Shown piece after piece: positions 1 to 11,822 of a stretch of 64,000 nucleotides of DNA. A model generated the notes under the pieces. That model had not been told where the DNA came from and searched no databases. It worked only from the letters and a program-made list of their open reading frames with translations. How positions within the stretch are numbered: the stretch's first letter is position 1; the number at the start of each line of letters is the position of its first letter. Location: NCBI GenBank assembly GCA_013146195.2, contig CM028381.1, positions 58,100,744-58,164,743 of the forward strand, given 5' to 3'. The DNA is from Codonopsis lanceolata. Taxonomy: Eukaryota > Streptophyta > Magnoliopsida > Asterales > Campanulaceae. Made by a program: the position numbers and the translations under genes.

Positions 1-2183
1 GTCGACAAGGGAAGAAGTGCAAGTATAGCACGCAAACCGAGATAACGAAGGAGCGGGGTGTCACAGCCGCTCCCGCTTTGTTTTTTCTTCTATTTTTGGC
101 ACTTTCCCCTTACAATTCACTGTTTGTTAATTCTTCAGTCCTTTTTCATTTTTCACCCTGTAACTTGACATCCATTAGTCCTTTTAACATATCTTTGATA
201 TTTTATAGCATGTCATAAAACATGGGTACAAAATTAGGGTGTCTATAGTTAGGAAATACGATCTTATATCTATTTTATGTTAGGCGGATCATTTTGACCC
301 GACTCATCATGTAGTGGTGGGTTGAGTTATGAGAGAGTGTGATTTCGTTTTACGGATTAAGATTCATAAGACGGTCTCACATGAGACCTACCTTCACATT
401 AAACATATTGACTAATATATATACATAAAAAAAAATAATGTTTCGTATTTCGAACATCAAAATATGTCAGATATTTAAAAAAATGTATTTCATTTTACAG
501 TCTGAACATTTTATTTTTTTATATAAAAGTAATAAAAAAACATAACCAATTTGAAAGTAAGATGTATTGAGATATTTTCAAATTTTGTAATTAATTCTTT
601 GCATGTGAAAAATGTAATTAATCTATTTTTTATATATGAATATAGTAAAATTTAATACATATAATGTTAATGAAGAGAAGATACCTTGGATTACCATAAT
701 TTATCAATATTTTAAAAAAAATGCAGATTCATAAAAATGGTGAAATGGTTGATTTTATCTATGCCACATCAGTAAGTAATAAAAATCTACTTCAACCATC
801 CAATTTATTTAATCGTTGAGTAAAGAAAACATAAATAACAAATATTACAAATATTCGATAAAATTGTTAATTTAACATTGAAATTAAATGTGACTTTTCA
901 CTAATGGTGGCAATTAACTATGTTGGAAAATAATTTTTTATTTGACGCGGTAATTGGTTCAGTTTTTTTTAATTGCTTAACTTATTTGTTCAAATTAGTT
1001 CTAATTCTATACTCCTAGGTAATGATTTAATTAGGCTTTATTTATAACTGTTCAACAAAATATGAAACAAGTAGATTGCTACAATTATCTTAAGTTTGCT
1101 AAATCTATATTAAAAAAAAAAAAAAGTAAACTCCTAGAGAATGATTTAATTAGCTTTGATTTATAACTGTTCATTATTCTGATTTTATAAAACCAAAATT
1201 GAGAAATTATATTAAACTTAGCACATACACTTGAATATGAATTTGATTAAATTAATTCGTAACAATATGATTAATCTACTTGTCATGAATTACTTTAACT
1301 ATTTGTTGATTATCGTATTTTATTCCCCACATCTTTACTCCCAGACAATGCATATGTTTAACCAATTTATTGATTACAAAGATACCCCAAGAATTTAATA
1401 ATTTTGCATATATAATTGTTTTCAGTTTATAGTAGCTTTATGATCTCTAAAAAAAAAAAAGGCTCATGTACATGAAATCCTAAACAATCAAAATAGAAAG
1501 AATACAGATACCTTGGCATTGTGAAATATACATTTTGCACGGAAAACCGATGAGCTATCTCCGATGGTTGGCCAATTATATATCTAGGCATACCCTTGGT
1601 CAAGTTGATGTCTCTAATCAAACTAAGAGAGGAAGCATTTTGCGGATATTTGTTCTATATATATTGGTATGTTATCATGTGTTATTCTTAGCAATGATGT
1701 TTAACAAAAGAATTGTAACAATTTTATAGTGGTTTCATCTTTGAAGACTGCTTGATTAGTGAAAAGCTAAGGAACGGTCCAACTGCCATAGGCGTCCAAG
1801 TAGAGCTGAAGAAAATAATGTTCATGATAATTCATGTAATTATTTTGTTAATTTATTCATTTCTCATTTCAATTGATAAACTATTACTTGAATTCAATAA
1901 TTGAAATAAATAATTATCTATTAGTTCATTGAATTTTCAGTAGTTAAAAAAACCATACCTTTTATATATATTACTAAATGTGAATGAGGCCATAAATTGA
2001 ATAATATATATGGTTGTCAATTGTCTCAAATTAAAGGAAGAATGCCAAAAGTTTTTAGATTTAACTATCTAATCAATTTTGATTACAAATTTTAAATAAA
2101 CAAAATAAAAACGTTGCTATTTTTGGATAGTGTATTTAGGTGGGAACTTTCCAAAAATCGTGTGTGTCTATATATATATATAT
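1..2183. other. AT-rich non-coding stretch
   Basis: No ORF here looks like a protein. The stretch is AT-rich with poly-A and poly-T runs. A short dispersed motif (AAGACGGTCTCACATGAG) sits near 368-386 and recurs in degraded form near 4,473-4,495 and 9,045-9,060. Nothing else was identified. Confidence 0.6.
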
Positions 2184-2430
2184 ATTCAACTTAAATCATA
2201 TAGAGAAAAAGCATAACTGTATTATTAGTCCAAGCGTAAATAATTTCTGGCAATAATCAATCATCTATGGAAAAAGATTATAAACGGGAATTCGATGGAT
2301 GAAGGAAAAAAAATATCAAACTTACAAATTAGGAAGGTATTAATAGTTAGGTATTGCATGTCTATTTGTTAGTTTAAGCTTTGTGTTAACATTTTAATAT
2401 TTTATGTTTTCTTTCTTCTCGTTACAAATT
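2184..2430 (-). repeat. Partial copy of the 14.2-14.7 kb gene-flank region
   Basis: This segment matches 14,237-14,394 and then jumps to the equivalent of 14,646-14,735. The shared text includes the run around TAATTTCTGGCAATAATCAA, the GGGAATTCGATGGATGAA stretch and the GGAAGGTATTAATAGTTAG stretch. The part corresponding to 14,395-14,645 is missing, with the break right at the CTTAC that forms the splice donor in the 14.4 kb copy. It looks like a truncated relic of the acidic-repeat gene family. A third, weaker copy of the second half lies at about 15,600-15,690. Confidence 0.6.
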
Positions 2431-2924
2431 TATATATACCAATATACCATGAAATGAAAAATGCATTATTTCTTTAGTCTTTGTCAGTGCTTTTTATTTT
2501 TTCCTTCACAACAAAAATCATTTTAAATTTATATTTTAAAGCATTTATAATCATAAATAATTGTTCGTTTGCACACGACGTTCTCCTCTCTCCTCTCTTC
2601 TCACTTTCATTTTTTTATTTTTCATTCCGCTCCGCCCCCGCCATTTCACTACCGTGGTTGGTAATTCTACTATAGCGCAGCACCGACTGAGCCGGTGATT
2701 CTCAGCCTTCGCAACGCCAATTCTACTGCCCAGTAAGTTTTCTTCTTTTTGTTTTCTTCATACTTTATGAAATTTCTTCAATTTCTTCCAAATTCTTATT
2801 GTTTTAAGTCTGTAAATGTGTTATGTCATTGATTCTGGAATGAAGTATTTTGTTTATTATCTATTATGTTTATTTGTTTAATTTTTCAAAAAATGGAAAA
2901 AAATTAGTAGAAATTGCGGGTTAG
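2431..2924. other. Non-coding stretch
   Basis: AT-rich sequence with a pyrimidine-rich block near 2,580-2,640. No supported gene is visible. Confidence 0.5.
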
Positions 2925-3260
2925 TCGACTTTCAAAAGTTTTCAATCGCTCAAATCCCGTCTTTTTTTTTTTAACCGAAAAATGAAACTTTTGGGGTCAA
3001 AAAAACTACGATATCATTAATGAGCCTAGGCGCTACGGAAATACATCGCGGCGGATCGATTTTATACCGCAATGAATCAATTTAAATGAAATCAATTTTA
3101 ATTACAAAATTTAATTTTTGCACCGCGATGAATCAATTTTTGCATTGTGATACATAAATTTTAATTACCTAAATCAATTTGCATCGCACTGCACCAACTT
3201 GTACGTACCGCGCGCAATGCATCAATTCAAGCAACCAATTGATGCATCGCGATACAAACT
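2925..3260. repeat. Element with iterated near-palindromic GCATCGCGATGCA words
   Basis: After a lead-in resembling AAAGTTTTCAATCGCTCAAATCC, the segment repeats degenerate, nearly self-complementary words such as GCATCGCGATACA, CACCGCGATGAATCA and GCATTGTGATACAT, each followed by CAATTT. The same design recurs at about 3,735-4,135, 42,295-42,780 and 42,838-43,111, so this is a dispersed repeat family. I do not recognise it. Confidence 0.55.
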
Positions 3261-3279
3261 GGGTTCGAATGCATCTCCT

Positions 3280-3320
3280 CCACCTTTTTCTTCCTCATCC
3301 TCCTCCTCCTCCTACTCCTC
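3280..3320 (+). repeat. CT-rich (TCC)n simple repeat
   Basis: Low-complexity tract of TCC and TCT triplets. A serine-rich ORF crossing it is an artefact of composition. Confidence 0.7.
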
Positions 3321-3734
3321 TGCATTAATTCATCTTTTTCATCCCTTACCTTCGTCCTTACTCAAAATCATAAAATTCAGCCCAGATCCATTACAGTATC
3401 TTACTTGATGATTCAGAAAAATCATTTACAGTATCCTACTTAATGGTGATTTTTGAATCCAATATGTTTGTCGGAGCTGTTGAAGGAAATGTGGCATTTT
3501 CAGAAAAATATTTCAAAAAATAGACTTTTGCAATTGAAAAAAAGAATAGTGGATTGGAAAGGTTACAAACTTTAGAAAATGAACTTGCCAGAATTTCACC
3601 CAAAAAAATAATACTACAAACCGGATGGATCTGTCTTACATAACCAGCCTAGGGCCCCAAAATTCACAGGCCCACCCTCTACGTCTAGTAATACTCGTAT
3701 TAGTTTAAAAAGAAAAAAAAGAAATCTTTGGGGT

Positions 3735-4135
3735 AAATTCGGGTCGGTCACTTTCTCAAAGTTTTAAATTGCTACAGTCCATTGTCTTTTTAATTTTTTA
3801 AACCGAAAAATTCACTTTTGAGGGCGAAAAGACAACAATAACATTAGTGAGCCTGAGGGGCGCTACAGAAAACATACAAATGCATCGCGATACATAAATG
3901 TTTGCATCGCAATGCATCAATTTAATTGTCTAATCCAATTTTGTAACGTGCTGCACCAAAATAATGCACCGTGATGCATCCATTTAAAATATCTAATCCA
4001 ATTTTGCACTACAGTGCACCAAAGTTATGCACCACAATGTATCTATTAAAATTACCTAATACAGTTTTAAATTACTAATTACAATTTTTCACCGCAATGC
4101 AAAAAATGATGATGCACCGCGTTGCAAAATCATAA
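3735..4135. repeat. Second copy of the GCATCGCGATGCA element
   Basis: It starts with TCGGGTCGGTCACTTTCTC followed by AAAGTTTTAAATTGCTAC, which parallels the lead-in of the 2,925 copy. Words such as GCATCGCGATACATAA and GCATCGCAATGCATCAA follow. Copies differ by many substitutions, so the family is old. Confidence 0.55.
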
Positions 4136-5690
4136 TGAACCAAATTTCATGTTTATGAACAATATTATGAAAATGAACTTTAGCAGTTGATAAAAAAACG
4201 CTAGATCTGAGAAAAAATATTTGGGAAAGTGTACCGATCAAAGTGTTTACTCTTGATATGGACCAAAAATCATACTCTGTAATTAACAAATCTTTAATGC
4301 AATTCAGCTTTAAGCACTCCCGTGGTCTCTAAATAACTGGGCAAAACCTTAGAAAAGATTTTTTCTGGTATTTTTTGTATGATTGATTTCCCTGACTCAA
4401 TCCACGATGTGTTGGTAGGCTAAGCTTTGAGAGTCTGAGATAATGAAGCTTCATCTTACTAATTGAGATCCGTAAGACGATCTCACAAGAGACTATAATC
4501 TTCATGTTTGATTTTTTTTGTTAAATGAATATTTTCAAAGTGCAAATTTAACGTTTATTTTTTATTTTTTTTCAAAATTATAAACCACGCAACTTGTAAT
4601 AATTTTAGGATATTATAAATCACGTGTTTTAGATTTTGACAAAAATAAAAAATAAACGTCAAATTTGCAATTGAAAGATGCATTCGGTTTAACCCAAAAA
4701 AATTAAACAAGAAAATAATTTAAGACGGATGGAGTATTTAGTGTTACATGGGTCTAAAAAAGATAGTCATAAAATTTTGATTACAGTATTACTTGTTTAC
4801 TTGCGACTATTAATCGAGTATATAATATGCAGGTCCCATGTTACTAATTAATCAATTATTATCAACACTGATTAGGTTGTCAAAATTTAATGACTTTTTT
4901 TTTTAATGACTCTAGCATTACTCTTAAACATTTTCTTTTCTACCGAAACACTATTATCTGACAAAAAGATAAATACAGACGATACTCTAATAATTAATAA
5001 TCAAAAGATTGTACGTACATTCCTTTATTTGATAAGACTTACTCTCGTTAAGATAAAAATTTAGGAAATATCATCTTAAATGTATTTTTTGTAAGATTGA
5101 TCTTCATGATCCAACCAACTGTATATTTTGGTGGGTTGAACTGAGTGGGGGTACGTTTTACGAATTAAGATCTATAAAATTGTGTTATAAAAGACTTACT
5201 TGTAAAATAATATAGCCACTGAGCAAGGGATGCCCTCCAAAACCCCTCCAGTGTGAGAAATTAGTATAGTGGCAGCTGAGAGCTAAGGGCAAGTCCAATG
5301 GTGGTACTTATCTATAGGTATCAAAATTAAATTTTGATATCTATTGATTATTATTCATGGGTATCAAATGATTATCTTCAACCATATGTATCAAAATGAA
5401 GAGTATTAAAATTAGGTGAGATACTAAGAGAGGTATCAAATTTGGTACTTTCCCTAGTACCACACCTAATTTTGATAACTTTTACTTTAACCATTTTGAT
5501 ACATTTTACTTTAACCATTAGAGAATACTGATTAGGTCCAAAGAGCCTAAATTTTAAAATTAAAAATAAAAAAAATAAAAAAATAAAAAGAACCAAACCA
5601 TAAGATTGAATATGGGCCATATCTATATGTTCTAGACTAGAAGAGAGAATTTAACAAGGGGACTTGTTGCAAAATGGTGTCCACTCTACG
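4136..5690. other. Non-coding stretch with small repeats
   Basis: No gene is supported. The region contains the GAGATCCGTAAGACGATCTCACAAGAGAC motif near 4,467-4,495, a GACGGATGGAGTA end near 4,725-4,737 that resembles a degraded Stowaway-type terminus, and a GTATCAAAATTA-rich block at 5,310-5,520 opening with GGCAAGTCCAATGGTGGTA, which looks like part of a small non-autonomous element. Confidence 0.4.
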
Positions 5691-5696
5691 CAAATC

Positions 5697-5857
5697 ACAC
5701 AGTTCGCACCTTATTTAATTTTCTATTGGAATGAATTTAGTAAATTCTATAAAGCTATTGAGCGGCTTCAAATCTTATACAGTTCGTACTCTATTTAACT
5801 TTCTATCGTAATGAATTCAATAAGTTTAGTAGAACTATTGAGCGGCTTCAAATCTCC
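5697..5857 (+). repeat. Tandem duplication of about 80 bp upstream of the 5,990 exon
   Basis: Two diverged copies lie head to tail. Each runs from ACAGTTCGCACC or ACAGTTCGTACT through a TTTCTAT(T/C)G segment to TATTGAGCGGCTTCAAATCT. The duplication lies about 130 bp upstream of the plus-strand first exon and so may have altered its promoter region. Confidence 0.75.
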
Positions 5858-5943
5858 TATCTCACCACGTGTGGGCCGTGTTACATTTCCGTCAAATGAA
5901 TTCAATGAATTTATGAATTATCCTTCAAATTCCTTTTCCACAT

Positions 5944-5952
5944 TATAAATAG
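5944..5952 (+). promoter_or_regulatory. TATA box for the plus-strand family member
   Basis: TATAAATAG is a good match to the plant TATA consensus and lies about 45 bp upstream of the ATG at 5,990. That implies a very short leader. The segment just before the ATG, CACAACCAATC, is shared with the other first exons of this family at 41.5, 26.1, 21.3 and 15.8 kb. Confidence 0.5.
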
Positions 5953-6211
5953 CAAAATATTGTATACCTTTGGCAAAACACAACCAATCATGCAATCACA
6001 ACCAATGGTACGTTCAAAGAAACTTTCAAAGAATAAGAGAGCTCCAAAGAAACGCAATTTAATTCCATTCAGTAACCACAGATCCTCAAGGTAAAGTTGA
6101 TTATCTTATGTATTAGTGTATTACTCCAAGGTTGGCCATGCCCCCCTAGCCTTTCGCTAATATGCAATATATATACCCCCTTTCAAAATATGATTATTAC
6201 TTGTCTTAGTA

Positions 6212-6481
6212 CTTGTTTGGTGGATTTTGACCAAAACGCTGACAAGAAATGTAGGGTTTTCTCCTTAAAAGTATTTTAATACAGCGTTTTAAAAATGTGC
6301 AGTATTTAAAATGCTTCAGTTTGAAGCGTTTTCAAAATATGTTGCGTTTATAACTACTTTCTTTATGAAAAAATAACGCTTTAAAATAGTTTCTCAAATG
6401 TGTGTACAAGAAAATAATTACGTTTTGAAAATATTGTGTATTCAAAACATTGTATTTTTAAAACGCTACACCAAACGAGGC
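6212..6481. mobile_element. Small non-autonomous element with AACGCT words
   Basis: The ends are inverted: CTTGTTTGGTGGATTTT on the left and CACCAAACGAGG on the right, flanked by a direct CTTAGTA on both sides (6,205-6,211 and 6,482-6,488). The interior is full of AACGCT, AAACGC and GCGTTT words. Related copies lie at 36.2-36.3, 37.05-37.33 and 37.33-37.63 kb. It sits in the intron of the 5,990 gene. Confidence 0.55.
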
Positions 6482-6566
6482 CTTAGTATATTTGACTAGC
6501 AATATTAGTTAATAGTTATGCTTTAGCATTGTTGTAATTACGGCGAGCTATAATGGTAGTTATATA

Positions 6567-6852
6567 CTCCCCTTGTTTCTAAAAAAAATAATGTTTTAAA
6601 ATTTACACACTAATTAAGGAGTTTTATAATTAGAAAGACTTATTTATCCTTATTTAAGTGCAATTATTGTCCATACGTTGCATGATTATTTTTCTTTTTT
6701 CCTTTTAACATCTCACTTTAAATCATCTTACTTTTTTTCAAAGTTCAAACAACACATTTAATTAGAAAGTAATTAATAAGGGCAATTTTGATAAAATATT
6801 GATAATTTTTTTTTGAAATTCTATAACATCATTTATTTTGGGAAGGATGGAG
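6567..6852. mobile_element. Degraded Stowaway-like MITE
   Basis: The left end TA-CTCCCCTTGTTTC and right end GGAAGGATGGAG-TA are worn versions of the CTCCCTCCGTCCC Stowaway terminus, with TA on both sides. The inner sequence resembles the other Stowaway copies only weakly. Confidence 0.5.
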
Positions 6853-7271
6853 TATCTTTTAGTAATAAATATACTTTTCAAACTTGAATTGTTATGGCAG
6901 GATGTAGCATGTTCAATGGTTTCCTTTGGATTACTGCTCTTAATTTGAGTAAGTTTTATTGCCTGTCAGAGTCAGTGTTGGTGAATGACCGTACAAAATT
7001 GACTTTGATTGAGGCCGATGATGGGGTTAAGAAAACTATTGCTGCTGATATGGAGTTGATTAAGCCAGCTGATGTTCTTTCCTCTAAAGGGACAGTTCAA
7101 GTTGGTAATGTAGGTTCAGAGGATGTTTCTGAGTTGGGTTCAAAGAAAAATGATGGGAAAGACTTGCTTGAGGATGTTCGTGACTCAACTCAACTCGACT
7201 CGAGAGGAAAACAAAAACAAAAACAAAAGCGAAGATGCAGCAGGAGAAGATCGGAAGAAGTTGTTGACTGA

Positions 7272-7758
7272 TGCTGACCTGAATCGTTTAGCTGATCGAA
7301 CTCGCTAGTTGGTACCTATTACTATGTTCCACCTTCTACGATATATGTTGAATAGTCGTGAACTATTCGTTTTGAACAAGGTTTCAACAATGTATTTAAA
7401 TGTCACATATACCCGATGCATAAAGAGGATATTACATTGTATATTACACAAATTTCCGCTCGGTAAATCAGCAATGAACTGTCAATTTGCATCAATCATG
7501 TCAATTGGTACGAGAAAAAGATTGTACGTAAAACCTATATGAACACGGCCACTATCGAAGAAATCAATTAGCCATAACCATTTAAATTTCAATACGAGAA
7601 TTATAATAAAATCTAAACAAGAACATGTCCAAGCCTCTTCAATATCCTCCCAAAAGAAGCTAAATAAACATCAACATTAGTATTTATACTTGAGATCAAA
7701 AATGAAACTATAGGCTAAAATAATAAAGTCGAATCGAAAAAAATTTCTGGTAATATCA
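7272..7758. other. Intergenic stretch
   Basis: Non-coding sequence between the two convergent genes at 5,990-7,271 (+) and 7,759-9,269 (-). It would hold the 3' untranslated regions of both. No distinct signal was identified. Confidence 0.4.
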
Positions 7759-9269
7759 TTAATTTTGCAGCAGAAAGGGATTGGCGAGGACGTAGATCGA
7801 ATAAGCAAAGACGGGAACATTTACTACGATTCCGAGAAAGCCGAATATCAATGATATGAACACCTTGTTGCAGAAGCCCCGGACTATGCAACACAAGGGA
7901 GACCATCCTGCCCAGACAACTCCGTTCTTCATTTCCATGTAGCTATTTGTGGCCATTCCGCAAGACGTTATCATTAAAGTGGTGACAAACTAGTTCAAAT
8001 AATGTAAACCATTAGTTAAATTCGTATCATAGATGTAAAATATATGTATCGGAAATGTAAAATGCGTACATAAAACCCTAAAAATGTAGGTATACGAGCG
8101 ATATTCCAACAAGTTAAATAATTAAGATCCATTCAAGATTGAATTCATAGTGTATCCTACAATATTCAGAAGGAGGTACTACAAATCATAGTTGTTAAAT
8201 TCGGATACCTATCGTCTACCCTAAAGATATTTTTTATAAAAACTATAACATTGTTTTATTTGTACAAGTTTAATTATAAAACAACGATGTATAATAAAAA
8301 AACACTATTGTATCGTAAGATTAATAGGAGTGTGCACAGGTCGGCTCGTTTTTAGCTAAAACCGTGCCTAAACCGAAAAGGATCGGTACCTATAAAGTAC
8401 ACCCAAAAATCTCGGTTTTTGTTTCGGTTTCGGTTTTGGGTTTCGGTATATTCTTATTTCGGGTTCGGTGCATTCGGTTTTTTGGGCCTTTGAGCAGCGT
8501 ATCTAGTTGAAGGTGTAATATTTGTCGTATATTTGTGTATTATTGATAGGTGTTAATTAGCTGTAACTTACCAATAAATTGACATCAAAATTGGCTGCAG
8601 GTTGACTTAAGCAATAGTCCCAAGTATGATGCATTTAGGATACGTATCAATTACTTAACTTTAGATATGTATAGTAGGATATTGATAATTAGGTTTGAAT
8701 GATTAAATTTATAAAATTGAAAAATACATGGTTTGAGATATTATGATTTACCCAATCGAGGAGGAAGACTAATCTCCAGAGAGGAGTCTTCAGAGGAAAA
8801 AACATAACTAAAGCGTTATAAACGGTTGCGATGGCGTTTGCAATCACAAAGAACCTGCAAACAAACGAATATACATATTTATATATAGAGATTATTTTCT
8901 AGTCTTATTAATTAAAATACTTTTAAAACAAAAAAGACAAAAACTTAGATGTTTTTTCAGGTGTTTTTTTGTAAGAAGCCGATCCATCGTGTGTTAGTTG
9001 ATTGAGTTTTAAGAGAGTAAGATTTCGTCTTACAAATTGAGATTCATAAGACCGAGAGACTTACTTAACAAAAAATGTATAACAAAAGAAAATTAATAAA
9101 CATACTCGAAAGCACGCCAATAAGTGAAGTCGGCTCGGAATACATGGAAGGATGTTGTAGTGGTTTCACGATTTACGCCCATAAGAACGGTGGCTACCAA
9201 GGTGAAAACGAAGGCTACGAACCTTATTATCGGTATGTAATAGGTCTTATTGGCTATGTCCATGGCCAT
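7759..9269 (-). CDS. CASPL: CASP-like membrane protein (CASPL family), three exons
   Basis: The exons on the minus strand are 9,269-9,106, 8,854-8,752 and 7,989-7,759. Introns are GTATGT...TTTGCAG and GTAAAT...AACTAG, and the frame is kept across both. The joined product is 165 residues. Four membrane helices are visible at about 14-32, 56-74, 81-102 and 131-157. The family hallmarks are present: an arginine in the first helix (R16, in IIRFVAF) and an aspartate in the third (D88, in FLLDW), plus the typical motif FFVIANAIATVYN at 56-68 and a W-x-x-x-C segment before the last helix. CASP-like proteins are four-helix plasma-membrane proteins; the founding CASPs form the membrane scaffold that guides Casparian-strip lignin deposition, while most CASPLs have unassigned roles. 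The length and the TTT-to-VMGV region after helix 1 point to the CASPL1 group (inference). An alternative start lies two codons downstream. Confidence 0.88.
8326..8500. mobile_element. hAT-type MITE fragment in CASPL intron 2
   Basis: It begins TAGGAGTGTGCACAGGTCGG and continues with repeated CGGTTT and TTTCGG words. This is the usual look of hAT MITEs that start TAGGGGTGTGCA. No matching right terminus was found, so it is probably truncated. Confidence 0.4.
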
Positions 9270-9300
9270 ACGTGATCTTGGTGGAAGTTTGTGGATACAA

Positions 9301-9520
9301 AGAAACCAGTAAACAAAGAAACAGTAAACAAAGAAAAAGAATCACGGAGGTGAAGGAGAGAAAAAAAGTGGTAGGGTTTATACAAGTTTAATGAAGTTCT
9401 TGTATATAAATACTGTTTGTTTCTTGAGCCAAAAAAGGAAAGAATAACTAATATGGAAAGAAAATACTTGTATGAAAAGCTTGTGGATTTCTTTTGGTTC
9501 TGCATTTATTAATGAATTGT
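9301..9520 (-). promoter_or_regulatory. CASPL 5' region with TATA box; copied at 21.6 kb
   Basis: Read on the minus strand, TATTTATATACA at 9,412-9,401 is a plausible TATA box about 130 bp upstream of the CASPL start. The whole block (GAAACCAGTAAACAAAG through GCATTTATTAATGAATTG) is repeated in the same orientation at 21,617-21,832 with few changes, although no CASPL exon accompanies it there. The second copy shows that this piece was carried into the acidic-repeat array. Confidence 0.5.
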
Positions 9521-10978
9521 TTTCTCACTCAATATATTTCCTTCAATATAAATGATTTTTTTTTCTTAAAAAGACCGACTCTTAAAAAGATCCATTCGTT
9601 TGATAAAACCAAAAAGATATATAATATATGAACGTATATAGTAAGAGGTGGCCAGACATGAAAGGAAATTCAAATTTCACTATTTTTTAAAAAAGATAAT
9701 AAAAAATGAAGATTAGGAAATATTTACGCAAACATAATTTTTATTTTGTACTTTTTTCTTTTATTAAAAAAATCTATATCTATATATATATATAAAGATA
9801 GATACATCTGTAAAAGGAAATATCCCGTCAAAACTTTATTTCCAAAAATAAAAGGTTCTCTATTTATTACTATAGGTATAACTTTGCATTAAATGTACCA
9901 TTATACTTCACACTAATCCATATAAAATGTCATTTTACATTTCTTGATACTTGTGTCAATCATGTTTGTGAGCATCATTCAAATTTTAAAAGCCCTATTG
10001 TATTGTACATTGGGAATATATATAAAGCCCTATTGTATTGTACATTGGGAATATATATTGTATTCCTTTGTCCAACATATATGGTTTAGCTTTGATATTT
10101 TACTTCAAAAAAAAAAGTCTTCCTTCCCTGTTAAAGGACCTTGACTTGGTGTTTACCCAGATCTTTAAAAAAATAAATTAAATCTATTTATAAAGTTAAG
10201 ATTTATATTTATAATTTTATTTTCTTAAAAATAAATTTTTAGATCTATTTTCTTTGAATTCGTGTCAACTCCGATGATTGATATCCATCGACAGGAGAAG
10301 GAAGGGCATTTTAGGAAGAAAAAAATGGACTTATACGGTTGGATAAAAAATAACGCACCAGAAAGGTTATAATTTTCAAATAAAATAAAGAACCGGCCTG
10401 CAATTATTCATTTTATTACTAATGGATTACTAAAAGTGTCATTTTTTTTCAAAAGTTTGACTTTCAAACAAGGATTTTTTACTCGGAACGGAGGGAGCAT
10501 GTAATTATCATGGTATTTAATGAATTTTTTGGGGGCCAACTTTGTTGTACATATTATTGCCTTTTTTCCATTAGATGATATTTAATCAGTAAATATATAC
10601 TTCTTCCAATCCAAAATTATTATTCATCGTTCCCTTTGTGTCCATTCAAAAATTATTGAAATAAAATCTCTATCCGTTTTTAAATTATCGCCATCCTTTC
10701 TTTTTGGATGGATATAGTAATGTTAAAATCTTTTGAATTATTTGATCCATGTCAAAATCATAGTGTGACTAAATGATTATTTTGGTGTTTACTTTTTTTT
10801 CAATTGAATAATCATATATAAAATAAAATGATTAATTTTCAAAATCTATAATGACTAATCTTATTGTTATAGATTTTTAGTTAAGCAGTGTCCCCTAATT
10901 TATTCTTTTAATTTTGTATGTATAATTTAGTTGAAAAATATATATGTCGTACGTTTTACGCACGGGTACAAACACTAG
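9521..10978. other. AT-rich non-coding stretch
   Basis: No gene is supported. It contains a 14-bp AT microsatellite near 9,780-9,795, a direct repeat at about 9,991-10,058 and a CGGAACGGAGGGAGCATG remnant near 10,484-10,501 resembling a MITE end. Confidence 0.5.
9991..10058 (+). repeat. 35-bp direct repeat, two copies
   Basis: The run AAAGCCCTATTGTATTGTAC followed by ATTGGGAATATATAT occurs twice in immediate succession without visible mismatches in the core, so the duplication is recent. Confidence 0.8.
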
Positions 10979-11025
10979 TTGAAATATAATACACTATCTA
11001 TTATACAATACAGCTCAATCTCATA

Positions 11026-11215
11026 AAGAACGACTAAGATTAATTATTTTACTTTATATCAAACGACTGAGATTGATTATTTTACTTTATATCAAACGGC
11101 TGAGATTGCATATTTATACTTATATCAAACGGCTGTAATCTAATCTAAACTGTTTTTATCTCATATATAAATTTAATCTAAATTGTTTTTATCTCATATA
11201 ACTGAATTTAAATAT
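11026..11215 (+). repeat. Minisatellite-like array
   Basis: Units of about 33-38 bp built around ATATCAAACGGCTGAGATTG and TTATTTTACTTT are repeated about four times with variation, followed by two copies of a CTAAACTGTTTTTATCTCATATA unit. The words ACAATACAGCTCA appear on both sides (about 11,003 and 11,459), so the whole may be a small element. Confidence 0.6.
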
Positions 11216-11822
11216 GCCTCTATTTAATTTACGACTTATTAAATCGACTTATTGAATAGTCAAATTTCAATCTGACACTTACACAGTGCCTTGAGATCCT
11301 ACTTAACAGAGTCCAAGATAGATGAATAAGTTAAGTCTTCCATTCTCTTTTGAATAAAATTTTGATAAGAGAAATTACGTAATGAGAGAATTTGACGATA
11401 AATAAATAAAATAAAAGATAAAAATTTAGATAAGACAGTTTTGTAGATATCTATAATACAATACAGCTCAGTGTTTACTGTTTTAAGGTGATCCAACGGC
11501 CCTTATTTCCCTCAGCTCTTACATGTGCGAATGACTACATTATTATTTTACATTTACTCTTTTACTGAGCTTTTACGGTTTTACAGTTAATATTTTACTT
11601 TTTTATAGATTTACAGTTTTATGATTGCAAAAGTTTGTATTTGTATTTTTTTTCTTTTTAATTGTTATCGTAATTAACTTAATCAATTAAATTTTTTTTC
11701 GACCCGTAATTTCATATACAAATTTAAAAAAAATAAAAAAAACGTGAAGTTTTGTAATTTGAATTTTTTTAACTGTTATCGTAATTAACTTAAGCAATTT
11801 AATTTTTGTCCGACCCATTTTG

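Larger units (their letters stand above)
5990..7271 (+). pseudogene. Plus-strand, probably decayed member of the acidic-repeat family
   Basis: Exon 1 (5,990-6,090) begins after the family leader CACAACCAATC and encodes a basic peptide (MQSQPMVRSKKLSKNKRAPK and about 14 more residues), then a GTAAAG donor. Exon 2 (about 6,976-7,271) follows a CAG acceptor and carries one acidic unit with the recognisable pieces KPADVLSSKG, NVGSEDVSELGSK and NDGKDLLEDV, then a Lys/Arg-rich tail and a stop. The acidic part clearly matches the minus-strand exons at 17.9-41.2 kb. Exon 1 ends in phase 2 whereas exon 2 needs phase 1, so the obvious splice breaks the frame; together with the abnormal tail this suggests a pseudogene, though another acceptor cannot be excluded. 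It is the only family member on the plus strand. The intron contains two small transposons. Confidence 0.55.
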
